A stretch of DNA of 39,452 nucleotides, from positions 1-39,452 of the forward strand of contig JAISCR010000028.1 in assembly GCA_031265435.1 (NCBI GenBank), given 5' to 3'. This stretch comes from Treponema sp. (GTDB lineage: Bacteria > Spirochaetota > Spirochaetia > Treponematales > Breznakiellaceae). Numbering within the stretch: position 1 is the first letter of the stretch; each line of letters opens with the position of its first letter. A program made the translations under genes and the position numbers. Shown in pieces: positions 31,303-39,452 of the stretch. The notes under the pieces are model-generated. The model was not told the DNA's origin. It did not search any database and saw nothing but the letters and a program-made list of their open reading frames with translations.

Positions 31303-32781
31303 ATGAAGATAAGACTTCAGGGCGGCAGTTTCACCGGGGAGGCCGCCGTATTCGACGCCCTTGCGGGGGAGACTTTGCTTGAAGTCTTCAGACGGGCCGG
31401 CGTTTCCATGGATGCCCCCTGCGGCGGACAGGGACGCTGCGGCAAGTGCCGGGTAAAGATTCTCGAAGGCAGTACAGGCGGTGAAAGTCCCGAAGCCGGC
31501 GGCATGGTACGTTCCTGCAGGGCCGTCCCTCTGGGAGATCTTCTCATCGAAATTCCTCCGGCCGCACGTTTACGAAAGAGTCCTGCGGGCCTTCCCCGTT
31601 CCGGAAACATCTCCAGGGCGGGAATAGCTCTTGACATTGGTACTACCACCGTTTCCGCGAGGATCATCAACATGGAAACAGGAGAAGTCCTTGATACGCT
31701 TTCCGCGCTGAACGAACAGCGGATCTACGGCGCCGATGTGATGAGCCGTATCGGGACTGCACGGGAAGGGCGAACCGGGGAATTGTATCGCCGCATCAAT
31801 GACCAATGCCGTTCTCTGATAGATATTCTCCTCGAAAACCGCGGCCCCGGAATTGCCGCCGAACTTGTGGTAGCGGCAAACACCACCATGCTCCATCTCT
31901 TTACAAATACAGACCCTTCGGCAATGGGGGAGATACCCTTCAAGCCGGTTTTTCTTGAGGAACGGAAGTTCTCCGGCACGGAGTTGGATCTCCCCGTGGA
32001 AACGGTAAGGCTTCTGCCTTCAATTTCCGCCTTTGTAGGCGCCGATATTGTTTCGGGCATTGCCTTTCTTGGGATGTGCGGAAAAGACGAAAGTTCCCTC
32101 CTCATAGACATGGGTACCAACGGGGAAATAGCCCTCTTTAACAAAGGCCGCATCTACTGCTGTTCCACGGCGGCGGGCCCTGCCCTGGAGGGCGCGGGCA
32201 TCTCCTGCGGCATGGGCAGCATTGACGGGGCAATCAACAGAATCACTGTCAAAGACGGAGAGACGCGCATTGAAACCATCAACGGGGCGGAAGCCGCCGG
32301 TATCTGTGGATCCGGCCTCATTGACGCGGTGGCTCTCATGCTGGAAAAGGGCGTTATTGATGAAACCGGCGCCTTTGTTGACGAAGGACAGGGCGTGTTC
32401 CCCATCACGGGAACAATCGGCATAAGCGGCGCGGATATAAGGGCATTCCAGCTTGCCAAGAGCGCAATCATTTCGGGAATCAAGATCCTCTGTAAAAGCG
32501 CCGGCCTTTCCCCGGAAGATGTAAACAGGATCTATGTTGCCGGGGGATTGGGCTTCTACATAGATCAGGAAAGCGCATTCAGGACAGGGCTTCTCCCTTC
32601 ACAGTTCCGTGACAGGATCACTGTTTCCGGCAACACAAGTCTTGCGGGCGCGGAATACTGCCTTGAGTCTCCCGGCTTTATGGATCAGTGCAGAAACATT
32701 GTCGCCATGAGTGAGGTGATAGAACTCGCCACAATTCCGGAATTCATGTACGAATTCAGTGAAAACATTCTGTTTGAGTAA
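31303..32781 (+). CDS. Ferredoxin/ASKHA-domain activator of corrinoid proteins (RACo/RamA-like, DUF4445)
   Basis: I start at ATG 31303 (MKIRLQGGSF) rather than TTG 31285. The 492-residue protein begins with a [2Fe-2S] ferredoxin domain with C40, C46, C49 and C72 (APCGGQGRCGKC, VRSCRA). An actin/Hsp70-like ATPase domain follows, with its phosphate loop GIALDIGTTTVSARI near 112, a second motif SLLIDMGTNGEIALF near 265 and GGLGFYIDQESAF near 415. Such proteins reduce the cobalt of corrinoid proteins from Co(II) to Co(I) at the cost of ATP, reactivating methyl transfer. A PocR-AraC regulator follows after 27 bp and a URO-D-type methyltransferase lies downstream at 37336, supporting a corrinoid-dependent methyl transfer pathway. 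The corrinoid protein itself is not in the window. Confidence 0.88.
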   Translation: MKIRLQGGSFTGEAAVFDALAGETLLEVFRRAGVSMDAPCGGQGRCGKCRVKILEGSTGGESPEAGGMVRSCRAVPLGDLLIEIPPAARLRKSPAGLPRSGNISRAGIALDIGTTTVSARIINMETGEVLDTLSALNEQRIYGADVMSRIGTAREGRTGELYRRINDQCRSLIDILLENRGPGIAAELVVAANTTMLHLFTNTDPSAMGEIPFKPVFLEERKFSGTELDLPVETVRLLPSISAFVGADIVSGIAFLGMCGKDESSLLIDMGTNGEIALFNKGRIYCCSTAAGPALEGAGISCGMGSIDGAINRITVKDGETRIETINGAEAAGICGSGLIDAVALMLEKGVIDETGAFVDEGQGVFPITGTIGISGADIRAFQLAKSAIISGIKILCKSAGLSPEDVNRIYVAGGLGFYIDQESAFRTGLLPSQFRDRITVSGNTSLAGAEYCLESPGFMDQCRNIVAMSEVIELATIPEFMYEFSENILFE

Positions 32782-32808
32782 ATTCACGTATCGGGGCGGG
32801 AGTCTGAC

Positions 32809-34125
32809 ATGGATACCGAAGAGGGAATCTTGAATCCCAAAGCAAACTATCCTTCCCTTGCGGAAATTCTCGATCTTAAACAGATGGAGTCGTTTTTCAG
32901 GCATTTTCAGGTAGTAACGGGACTGGATGTGGCTCTCTTCGATTTTTCGGGAAAGGAACTCCATACCGTGCGGAAGGACAATTCAGTCTGCGCCCTGGCC
33001 GGAAACTGCCGCAAATGCCGGGAATACATTGCCTACGGCGGCCTCATGTCGGGCGACCTGGGTGAACCTTACATCTGTGCGTGCGGCTGCGGGCTCATCA
33101 TGTGCTTCTCTCCGGTAATGTACAATGAATACCTGGCGGGGATTATTGCCTGCGGCCCGGTTCTGCTTTGGGAGGCTGATGAAGTGGCCCTTAGTGAATT
33201 TACGGAAAAAATTCAGGATATGCGGATCAAGGCCGATATTCCCGAACTCCTCCGTTCGGTGGCGCCCCTGAGCTGCATCAACATGACCAGTGCGTCCCAG
33301 CTTCTCTTTATCATGGTGAACGGCCTGACCAGGGAACATAGCGTATATCTTGACCAGCGGTCCCGGATTACAAGCCAGCAGCGGCAGATTGCGGAACTCA
33401 TCATCGAAAGGAAAGAAGGAAAGAAGAAGGGCAGCAGCGATACTACATACCCCAAAGAAACAGAGAAGGAGCTTATTGAAGTCGTTGAGGGCGGCAGCAG
33501 GGAACAGTCGGGCCGTATTCTCAACAAGCTTCTGGGAGAGATTTTTTCTTTTGCCGAAGGCAATATCAATACCATACGGGCGCGGCTTTTTGAACTGCTG
33601 GCTTTTTTTTCCCGTTCCGCGGTGGAAGCGGGAGCGCCGGTAGACGATATCAACAGAATCATTGGCGATGCCTATGCCATGTTCAACGAAGATACGGATT
33701 TTGAATCCCTCTGTTTTCTTGCCGGCCGGGCCATAGACGGATTTATTGAAACGGCGTTCCGCAAGCGGCAGTTCGCCCAGCGTTCCAGGCATCTTGAAAA
33801 GGCAATCACCTGGATCGGTGTCCATTATGCCGGAAATGTCAGTCTCCGTTCCGTGGCGGAGGCTGTCTATGTAAGTGAGTATTACCTCTCTCACCTTTTC
33901 CGGAAGGAGATGAATACTACCTTTTCGGATTATCTTTCCCGGGTGCGGATCCATAAGGCCAGGGAGATTTTAAAGAATGACAGGGACATACGGATTCAGG
34001 AAATAATAGAACTTGTGGGTTTTAATGACCCCGCGTATTTTGCAAAATCATTCAAAAAACTTACCGGAGTGAGCCCGCGGGAATACCAGTCCTTCTTTTT
34101 TGAAGACAGGGAAAAGATGAGCTGA
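32809..34125 (+). CDS. AraC-family regulator with PocR sensory domain
   Basis: The 438-residue protein starts after GGGAG. Residues about 15-185 form a PocR domain: LAEILDLKQMESFFRHFQVVTG, then a cysteine-rich centre (VCALAGNCRKCREYI; CACGCGLIMCFSPV) that could hold a metal or a corrinoid-related ligand. Residues 200-330 are a helical linker. The last 100 residues are an AraC DNA-binding domain with two helix-turn-helices (SLRSVAEAVYVSEYYLSHLF and RIQEIIELVGFNDPAYFAKSF, then KKLTGVSPREYQ). It likely activates the transport operon downstream, where palindromes sit just upstream of a promoter, and possibly its own operon. PocR in other bacteria responds to propanediol; the ligand here is unknown. 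Confidence 0.9.
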   Translation: MDTEEGILNPKANYPSLAEILDLKQMESFFRHFQVVTGLDVALFDFSGKELHTVRKDNSVCALAGNCRKCREYIAYGGLMSGDLGEPYICACGCGLIMCFSPVMYNEYLAGIIACGPVLLWEADEVALSEFTEKIQDMRIKADIPELLRSVAPLSCINMTSASQLLFIMVNGLTREHSVYLDQRSRITSQQRQIAELIIERKEGKKKGSSDTTYPKETEKELIEVVEGGSREQSGRILNKLLGEIFSFAEGNINTIRARLFELLAFFSRSAVEAGAPVDDINRIIGDAYAMFNEDTDFESLCFLAGRAIDGFIETAFRKRQFAQRSRHLEKAITWIGVHYAGNVSLRSVAEAVYVSEYYLSHLFRKEMNTTFSDYLSRVRIHKAREILKNDRDIRIQEIIELVGFNDPAYFAKSFKKLTGVSPREYQSFFFEDREKMS

Positions 34126-34141
34126 TTTCACTGAAAGCGGT

Positions 34142-34168
34142 TTCATATATGAATTTCGGAAATATTCC
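34142..34168. promoter_or_regulatory. Two adjacent palindromes, candidate operator
   Basis: TTCATATATGAA (34142-34153) and GGAAATATTCC (34158-34168) are perfect palindromes four bases apart, just upstream of the -35 box of the transport operon. The location fits a regulator binding site, most simply that of the AraC-type protein encoded immediately before. Confidence 0.5.
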
Positions 34169-34178
34169 ATATTTTTAT

Positions 34179-34207
34179 TTGCAAATTCACCGGGTATCTT
34201 TCATAAT
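34179..34207 (+). promoter_or_regulatory. Promoter of the ABC importer operon
   Basis: TTGCAA (34179-34184), 17-bp spacer, CATAAT (34202-34207), about 50 bp upstream of the solute-binding protein gene, in an AT-rich intergenic region. Confidence 0.55.
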
Positions 34208-34260
34208 TATAACAATATTACTTTCGACATAACGGAAGAAAAAATTTTTATGGAGGAAAT

Positions 34261-35556
34261 ATGAAAAAAATCACAGTGATTTTCTGCATCCTGCTCTGTC
34301 TCTTGAGTCTGCCGCTTTTTGCGGGCGGAAAGAAAGACGGAGCGCAGTCAAGCAGCGGCGCGGTAGTTTTGAACTATGCCCATTACGCCGTCGGAACGCA
34401 TCTGGGCCGTCCTGCCTGGGAGGCTTTTTACAAACGCTTCACCGAAAGGTACAAGGGGCAGATCGAACTCAAGATTGAGGAACTGCCCAGCGATACCCTG
34501 TATATGGAAAAGATGAAGGTTCTGGCGGCTTCCAGGGAGCTTCCGGACGTGGTGGATGGCAAGAACGGTATCCGGGATGCGGCTATTGCCAACGGTCAGG
34601 CGGTTGAACTCAGCGCTTTACTGGCGCAGGATCCGGATTTCCGGGACAAGGTGGTTGGGCCTGCCTCCATGGCGGCCAATACTCTCTCCGGCGGCAAGGT
34701 GTACTCAATCAAGACCGACAGCCAGGTCATCGGCTATTACTACAATACCGAGATGTTCAGGAAAGCCGGCATCAGCCCGGCAAAGACCTGGGACGAATGG
34801 TTCAGCAACTGCGAGAAACTCAAGGCTATCGGCGTTTATCCTCTGGCTCTGATGACCGGTGAGAATTCCTGGACGACCGACCTGATTCTCTCCGCCATGG
34901 TGGCAAGCCGGGGCAAGACCGGTGAAACCTTCATGAATTCCAAACATCCCAATACCTACCAGACTCCGGAGATGATTGCGGGTCTTACCGACATTCAGCG
35001 CTGTCTGCAGAACTACACCACTCCCGATGCCCTGGGAGCTCTCTACGCCAATGCGGCCAATAACTTTCTTACCGAACAAGCCGCCATCATCGCCAACGGC
35101 CCCTGGATGATCGCCGATTTCAGCAATCCTGAAAAGACCAATCCCGGCTTTGACGGGAAAGTTGACTGGACTTTGTATCCCGGAGACGGACTTGTTACAA
35201 GTTATGCGGAAGGCAATGTGCTCTGCAGTCCTCCCGAACGCGTTCAGGCAGGCTGGACTTTCCTCAAGGAACTCTCCAACCGGGAAACCCAGATGGACTA
35301 TCTGCTTCTCACAGGCCAGCTCCCCACGGCGGTGGATCTGGAAATTACGGCGGAGATCCGGCAGAAGATGCCCCTCGTGGCCAAGCATGCCGATGCGGTG
35401 GGCAGGATGAAGTACCATGGCGACACCTTCGACGTTGTAGCGTACAATGCCGTTGTTGACGCCTTTGGCCGCTACTATCCTGAACTGGCATCCGGAAGGA
35501 TTACTCCCGTCCAGATGGCGCAGCGTCTCGATGAAGCTGCCGCAGGAGCCAGGTAA
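34261..35556 (+). CDS. Solute-binding protein of a CUT1-type ABC importer
   Basis: ATG 34261 follows GGAGG by five bases. A signal peptide (MKKITVIFCILLCLLSLPLFA) is followed by GGKKDG, the usual mature start of treponeme binding proteins. The 431-residue protein has family-1 extracellular binding protein features: LPDVVDGKNGIRDAAIANGQ near 95-115, a YYYNTEMFRKAGI segment near 160 (the YYN motif after the first crossover), TWDEWFSNCEKLKAIG, and AIIANGPWMIADF near 280 (the GPW motif). Family members bind oligosaccharides, glycerol phosphates or related solutes. Two permeases follow; the ATPase gene is missing from the operon, as is common when a shared MsiK-like ATPase serves several importers. 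Confidence 0.9.
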   Translation: MKKITVIFCILLCLLSLPLFAGGKKDGAQSSSGAVVLNYAHYAVGTHLGRPAWEAFYKRFTERYKGQIELKIEELPSDTLYMEKMKVLAASRELPDVVDGKNGIRDAAIANGQAVELSALLAQDPDFRDKVVGPASMAANTLSGGKVYSIKTDSQVIGYYYNTEMFRKAGISPAKTWDEWFSNCEKLKAIGVYPLALMTGENSWTTDLILSAMVASRGKTGETFMNSKHPNTYQTPEMIAGLTDIQRCLQNYTTPDALGALYANAANNFLTEQAAIIANGPWMIADFSNPEKTNPGFDGKVDWTLYPGDGLVTSYAEGNVLCSPPERVQAGWTFLKELSNRETQMDYLLLTGQLPTAVDLEITAEIRQKMPLVAKHADAVGRMKYHGDTFDVVAYNAVVDAFGRYYPELASGRITPVQMAQRLDEAAAGAR

Positions 35557-35580
35557 AAAACAGAGCCAGGGGGGAAGAGC

Positions 35581-36447
35581 ATGAAAGTCAAGAAACGGTG
35601 GATTGTAATTTTTTTGTTTCCGGGGACGCTGCTCTTCCTCTTTGTGTATCTGGCTTCCATAATCAATGTGGTGGGGACTTCCTTTGCCAACTGGCGCATT
35701 GCGGGGAGCATCAGTTTTAACGGTGTAGGGAACTATATCACCCTCTTTACATCCGCCGCCTTCCATAAGGCTCTTGTCAATAACCTTATCTGGATACTCC
35801 TGCAGTCTACCGTCCATGTGGCTATCGGCATCCTCTTTGCCCTGGTGACCGCGCAGAAAAAGCCGCATGCGGTTTTTTGTAAGACAGTCTTCATGCTGCC
35901 GAACATTCTTTCCAGCGCCGCGTTGGGTATGCTTTTCTACAATGTGTTTAATCCCAGCTACGGCCCGGTGAACAAGATCATTCAGCTTTTCGGGAACAAA
36001 AATTTCAATGTAAACTGGTATGCCAATTCCGGTACCGCTTTCTTTGCCGTTACGGTAACATGGCTTCCCTTTGCCGCAATGATCGCCATCCTCGCCGCCG
36101 CGGAACTTGCCGCTATTTCCGACGACATTTTTGAAGCCGCGGTGATAGACGGGGCGACCGAACTGCAGATAAACCTTCTGATAAAGCTCCCCCTGTTAAA
36201 GAACGCAATCGGGACGGGCACCATCCTTGCCGCAACATCAATGCTGCAGAAGATGGATATTCTCATCATGACCAGCAACGGAGGGCCGGGAATAGAGACC
36301 ATGAATCTTCCCCTGCTGATATACAATACCGCCCTGCGCGACAACAACTTCGGCCTCGCCAATGCCGCAGGCGTTCTTCTTATCCTTATAGGGCTGGCCT
36401 CCATCGGGATTATCAACAGGATCTACCGGATGAGTGAAGGGGTATAG
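35581..36447 (+). CDS. ABC importer permease, MalF-like
   Basis: The 288-residue protein starts after GGGGGGAAG. It has six predicted membrane helices, from VIFLFPGTLLFLFVYLASI near the N-terminus to GVLLILIGLASIGIINRIY at the end. The EAA loop that docks the ATPase is EAAVIDGATELQINLLIKLPLL near residues 187-208. It pairs with the permease encoded 9 bp downstream. Confidence 0.92.
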   Translation: MKVKKRWIVIFLFPGTLLFLFVYLASIINVVGTSFANWRIAGSISFNGVGNYITLFTSAAFHKALVNNLIWILLQSTVHVAIGILFALVTAQKKPHAVFCKTVFMLPNILSSAALGMLFYNVFNPSYGPVNKIIQLFGNKNFNVNWYANSGTAFFAVTVTWLPFAAMIAILAAAELAAISDDIFEAAVIDGATELQINLLIKLPLLKNAIGTGTILAATSMLQKMDILIMTSNGGPGIETMNLPLLIYNTALRDNNFGLANAAGVLLILIGLASIGIINRIYRMSEGV

Positions 36448-36456
36448 GGGGAAACC

Positions 36457-37290
36457 ATGGCGAAAAAATATCATCTTGTCGGAAAATTTTTTATCGCATT
36501 ATTTCTGTTTTTAATTGTATTTGTTTCCATCATGCCCTTCCTCTGGGTATTGACTTCTTCTTTCAAGACAAACAGGGAGATCCTCACCTTCTCCTGGAGA
36601 TTCAGTACCGGTCTCAATTTAAAGAATTACAGCAACGCTTTTAGAATCGCCCCTATTGCCCAGTATTTCAAAAACAGTATCTTTGTTACTTTTATGGGGA
36701 TTGTGTTAAACCTCCTCTTTATGAGCATGGCCGCCTATGTTCTTGCCCGTACCGATTTCAGGGCAAAGAATTTTTTCAGAACCCTCTTTGCCATGGGACT
36801 CCTCATTCCCGGCGCCGCACTGCTTCTGCCCCTCTACACATCAATAAGGGCTATCGGCCTCTATAATAACGTGTGGGGCCTTATCGTTGTGTTTACCGCC
36901 TTCGGTATTCCAACTTCGGTATTTGTCATGTCAAGTTATTTTTTGACCATTCCCAAGGAGATGGAAGAGTCCGCCTACATTGACGGAGCGGGCTTTGTAA
37001 GAACCTATTCGACAATAATACTGCCTCTGGCCCGGCCTGCCTTTGCCACCGCGGGGATCATGCAGTTTCTGCTCTGCTGGAACGAATTCCAGTTTTCCTT
37101 TACCCTGACCACCGGACACGAAGCCCGTACCCTGCCTGTAGCCCTCTACTACTTCAAGAGCGCCTTTGCCAGCGATTATGGCGCCATGTTTGCGGCAATC
37201 GTGCTGGTATCCCTGCCCTGTATCATCATGTATATTCTGCTGCAGAAACAGGTGGTATCGGGGCTTGCCTCAGGCTCGGTAAAAGGCTAA
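36457..37290 (+). CDS. ABC importer permease, MalG-like
   Basis: The 277-residue protein starts after GGGGGAAACC, 9 bp past the previous stop. It has an N-terminal helix (FIALFLFLIVFVSIMPFLWVL), the expected WVLTSSFKTNREI start of MalG-type permeases, four further helices and the EAA loop MEESAYIDGAGFVRTYSTIILPL near residues 168-190. The second half of the heterodimeric channel. Confidence 0.92.
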   Translation: MAKKYHLVGKFFIALFLFLIVFVSIMPFLWVLTSSFKTNREILTFSWRFSTGLNLKNYSNAFRIAPIAQYFKNSIFVTFMGIVLNLLFMSMAAYVLARTDFRAKNFFRTLFAMGLLIPGAALLLPLYTSIRAIGLYNNVWGLIVVFTAFGIPTSVFVMSSYFLTIPKEMEESAYIDGAGFVRTYSTIILPLARPAFATAGIMQFLLCWNEFQFSFTLTTGHEARTLPVALYYFKSAFASDYGAMFAAIVLVSLPCIIMYILLQKQVVSGLASGSVKG

Positions 37291-37335
37291 ACTTTCTTTT
37301 CAAGGAACCTGTGATTTTAAAGGAGAGCTTATCAC

Positions 37336-38394
37336 ATGACCAGTAAAGAACGTTTTACCCGTATGTTTGAACACCGGGAGGCCGACAGAGTTCCCATCAT
37401 CGATCAGCCCTGGCAGGGTACTCTGATGCGCTGGAAGAAGGAAGGCATGCCCGGCAATGCGGACTGGCGTGATTTTTTCCAGGTCGATAAACTGGAGATG
37501 ATCTCCGTGGATAACAGCCCCTGTTTTGAAGAAAAAATTCTTGAGGAAACAGACGAATTTATTATCAGTACTACCAAATGGGGAGTTACTCTCAAAAATT
37601 TCAAAGTGCCCGATTCAACGCCTGAATTTCTTGATTACCGGGTAAACAATCCCGAAGCCTGGGAGAAGGCGAAGGCTCAGATGAAACCGGGCCGTGACCG
37701 GATCGACTGGGATTTTTTGAAAAAAAACTATCCGGTCTGGCAGAAGGAAGGCCGCTGGATCGAAGGGCTTTTCTGGTTCGGCTTTGACGTGCTCCACTCG
37801 TGGATGGCCGGTACCGAGACGATCCTAATCGCCCTGCTGGAGGAGCCTGAATGGGTTTCCGACATGTTCAATACCTTTCTTGACACATCAATAGCCCTCT
37901 TTGACATGGTGTGGGACGAAGGCTACCATTTTGACAGCATCTTCTGGTACGACGACATGGGTTACAAGAATACTACCTTTTTTTCAAATGATGTTTATGC
38001 GGAACTTCTGCAGCCTGTTCACAAGCGGGCCATCGACTGGGCCCACAACCGGGGAATCAAAGCACACCTCCACTCCTGCGGGGATGTAATGACGAGGGTG
38101 CCGCAGTTGGTGGAAATCGGGCTTGATGCCCTTAACCCTATTGAGATTAAGGCAGGCATGGATCTTAAGGCCTTAAAGCGGGACTACGGCGACAAACTGG
38201 TTTTCCACGGCGGAGCCGATGCCCTGTATCTGGACAAGCCTGAAAAGATCCTTCCCTACATCGCGGAAACCCTGCCGCTTGTAAAGGAAAACGGCGGCTA
38301 TATCTTTTCTTCGGATCACTCCATTCCCAACACGGTGAGTCTTGAGACCTACAAACAGGTGGTGGCGGCAGTAAAGGAGCACGGGGCATATTGA
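37336..38394 (+). CDS. URO-D-fold methyltransferase (MtaA/MtbA-like)
   Basis: ATG 37336 follows AAAGGAGAG. The 352-residue protein belongs to the uroporphyrinogen decarboxylase superfamily: MTSKERFTRMFEHREADRVP start, FGFDVLHSWMAGTETILIAL near 150, YDDMGYKNTTFFSNDVYAELL near 212-232, AHLHSCGDVMTRVPQLVEIG near 243-262 and a C-terminal SSDHSIPNTVSLE. The HSCGD motif supplies His and Cys for zinc in cobamide-dependent methyltransferases, while true HemE lacks it. It therefore probably moves a methyl group to or from a corrinoid protein. It is the last gene of the importer operon (45 bp after the permease), so the imported solute or a derivative is its probable substrate, with a methyl ether plausible. 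Confidence 0.85.
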   Translation: MTSKERFTRMFEHREADRVPIIDQPWQGTLMRWKKEGMPGNADWRDFFQVDKLEMISVDNSPCFEEKILEETDEFIISTTKWGVTLKNFKVPDSTPEFLDYRVNNPEAWEKAKAQMKPGRDRIDWDFLKKNYPVWQKEGRWIEGLFWFGFDVLHSWMAGTETILIALLEEPEWVSDMFNTFLDTSIALFDMVWDEGYHFDSIFWYDDMGYKNTTFFSNDVYAELLQPVHKRAIDWAHNRGIKAHLHSCGDVMTRVPQLVEIGLDALNPIEIKAGMDLKALKRDYGDKLVFHGGADALYLDKPEKILPYIAETLPLVKENGGYIFSSDHSIPNTVSLETYKQVVAAVKEHGAY

Positions 38395-38451
38395 CCGAAA
38401 AGCGGGACGCCGGGAAAGAGGATACCCGTGCCCCCGCAATTGTTCCGGAAT

Positions 38452-38844
38452 TCAGAACTTGATCACCTTTGGTTCTCCCCCAAAAGAAAAGATACTCGCC
38501 GTGGCGTTTTTGAGGTAAAATACCTGGGTATTGCCGTCATCGGCGGCATACATTTTCTTTAAATCGGGATACGCATCCAGCATGTTCTGCCGCGCTTCGA
38601 TCCGGTCATCCTCAATTGCCTGGGCTTCGATACGGATCCATCTGTCTTCAAACATTGCGCTGATCTCAATCCCGGGATTGGCCTTTATCTGTTTTGAAAC
38701 ATTCTTTACTTTACCGGTCTGGAAATAAAGCTTGTTCTCGAAAATATTCGCCGTACCGAAAGGACGAACCCTGGGCCGATCTCCGTCAACCGTTGCGAGA
38801 TAGTAAGTCCCGCTCTTTTTAAGAAAATCATAAACTTCCTGCAT
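38452..38844 (-). CDS. PPOX-fold flavoprotein (pyridoxamine 5'-phosphate oxidase-like)
   Basis: The 130-residue protein starts after AAGGAGATAATCA. It has the split-barrel pattern of small FMN-binding proteins: LKKSGTYYLATVDGDRPRVRPFG near residues 8-30, LYFQTGKVKNVSKQIKANPGIEI near 40-62 and an EDRWIRIEAQAIED strand pair near 66-80. Relatives bind FMN, F420 or heme, and some reduce nitro compounds; the reaction here is unknown. It is convergent with the methyltransferase gene and has a hairpin plus T tract directly before its ribosome binding site. Confidence 0.85.
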   Translation of the reverse strand: MQEVYDFLKKSGTYYLATVDGDRPRVRPFGTANIFENKLYFQTGKVKNVSKQIKANPGIEISAMFEDRWIRIEAQAIEDDRIEARQNMLDAYPDLKKMYAADDGNTQVFYLKNATASIFSFGGEPKVIKF

Positions 38845-38860
38845 TGATTATCTCCTTATA

Positions 38861-38880
38861 AAAAACGGCGGCATCGCCGC
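38861..38880 (-). terminator. Hairpin with T tract in the leader of the PPOX-fold gene
   Basis: GCGGC-ATC-GCCGC (38868-38880); read on the minus strand it is followed by a T run and TATAAGGAGATAATCA, the ribosome binding site. The same arrangement occurs at 28692-28674. Confidence 0.45.
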
Positions 38881-39042
38881 TTGTCTTATATTAAATGAAA
38901 TGAGCGATAAAAAACAAGCCTATCAAACAACAAATCATATCGTCTCCTCAAAGCAGATAGACGACCTTCCGGAACGTTTTTCCAAATGTTGCGATTTTTT
39001 TTGGGAAAAATTCCACACTTTTCAAAAGTTGGTGTATAGGTA

Positions 39043-39048
39043 TATAAT
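39043..39048 (+). promoter_or_regulatory. -10 box upstream of the final ABC ATPase gene
   Basis: TATAAT inside GGTATATAATACC, about 19 bp before the start codon, with GAAAGAGGG as ribosome binding site; the -35 region (TTTTCA) is weak. No gene is supported in the remaining 220 bp between this gene and the one at 38844. Confidence 0.5.
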
Positions 39049-39066
39049 ACCGAAAGAGGGTAATAT

Positions 39067-39452
39067 ATGCCGAGTTTGCTGCGGGTGGAACATATAGAGA
39101 AAAGCTTTGGCGGTATCAGGGCTTTGCGGGATGTGAGTTTTGATATCGAAGCCGGCCAGGTATGCGCCCTGATCGGGGAAAACGGCGCAGGGAAGAGCAC
39201 CCTGGGCAAGATAGTCACCGGGGTTGAACACGCCGATGGGGGAACCCTCTACCTTAATGATGAAGAATACCTTCCCCAAAATCCCCTGGAAGCCCAGCGC
39301 CGGGGGGTTGCCATGATCTTCCAGGAATTGGATCTTTTCCCTAACCAGAGCGTTGCCGCCAATCTTGCCCTGGGCAATCTGGAATTAATGGACAAAAAAC
39401 AGAAGCTGGTAAATCGGCGGATTCTGGAAAAGGCGGCCCGGCCCTGGCTGGA
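39067..39452 (+). CDS. Sugar-type ABC transporter ATPase (RbsA/CUT2-like), 3' part beyond window
   Basis: At least 128 codons are present and the frame is open at the window end. The sequence has MPSLLRVEHIEKSFGGIRAL, Walker A LIGENGAGKSTLGKI at residues 36-50 and the Q-loop IFQELDLFPNQSVAANLALG near 96-115. EHIEKSF-type starts and the NGAGKST loop with a following MIFQELDLFPNQ segment are typical of the two-domain ATPases of ribose, xylose and autoinducer-2 importers. It is divergent from the PPOX-fold gene. Confidence 0.85.
   Translation, partial: MPSLLRVEHIEKSFGGIRALRDVSFDIEAGQVCALIGENGAGKSTLGKIVTGVEHADGGTLYLNDEEYLPQNPLEAQRRGVAMIFQELDLFPNQSVAANLALGNLELMDKKQKLVNRRILEKAARPWL

Noticed and set aside
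34705..35868. 387-codon minus-strand frame opposite the solute-binding protein gene
   Set aside because: It spans the boundary between two well-supported operon genes on the other strand and has no recognisable domain.
38900..39097. 65-codon plus-strand frame before the final ABC ATPase gene
   Set aside because: It has no ribosome binding site, crosses the -10 box and overlaps the supported start at 39067 in another frame.

Overview
The window looks like chromosomal DNA of a host-associated spirochete of the Treponema type; a termite or other gut treponeme would fit. This is inferred from the style of the genes: many lipoproteins and secreted repeat proteins (WD40, TPR, BspA-type leucine-rich repeats), a solute-binding protein whose mature N-terminus reads AGGKKDG, duplicated Rpn-like nuclease genes, and roughly 50 % G+C. 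No rRNA or tRNA gene and no CRISPR array was seen.

Positions 1-4161 are a mobile, decaying region. It holds an Rpn-like PD-(D/E)XK nuclease gene cut by the window edge, a divergent stand-alone nuclease resembling CdiA C-terminal toxin domains, a truncated and rearranged second Rpn-like copy, a BrnT/BrnA-like toxin-antitoxin pair, a 64-bp direct repeat, and a complete-looking insertion sequence with 57-58 bp inverted repeats whose transposase is frameshifted.

Positions 4162-6112 carry a 454-nt leader with a run of 16 C and a terminator hairpin just upstream of the ribosome binding site, then a membrane protein with a pentapeptide-like beta-helical domain and a two-helix channel-like tail that lacks a recognisable pore motif.

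Positions 6219-22758 form one long same-strand island of exported proteins. Its core is a secreted double WD40 propeller protein without a protease, a short locus in which two full-length reading frames overlap and share one ribosome binding site, a TPR lipoprotein, a secreted WD40-caspase protein with an intact His/Cys dyad, and a FlgO-like/DUF4384 lipoprotein. Lineage-specific lipoproteins and secreted proteins follow, several distinctly AT-rich, together with gene relics. The best candidate for an undescribed system here is this exported propeller-caspase-TPR-FlgO group: extracytoplasmic sensing or scaffolding parts next to a caspase-fold protease, outside the cytoplasm where such proteases are usually discussed.

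Positions 22863-31226 are mostly housekeeping genes: a DUF1015 protein, a ThuA-like protein, sigma-54 (rpoN) followed by a hibernation factor (hpf), an ABC exporter half-molecule, a stand-alone CheY-like receiver and uvrC. Short palindromes and hairpins between them look regulatory.

Positions 31303-38394 look like a catabolic module. It contains a ferredoxin/ASKHA activator of corrinoid proteins, an AraC regulator with a PocR sensor, a CUT1 sugar-type ABC importer without its ATPase, and a URO-D-fold methyltransferase. Together they suggest uptake of a methylated (perhaps methoxylated) compound and corrinoid-dependent methyl transfer, although the corrinoid protein itself is not in the window. 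The window ends with a PPOX-fold flavoprotein gene and the 5' part of a sugar ABC ATPase gene.
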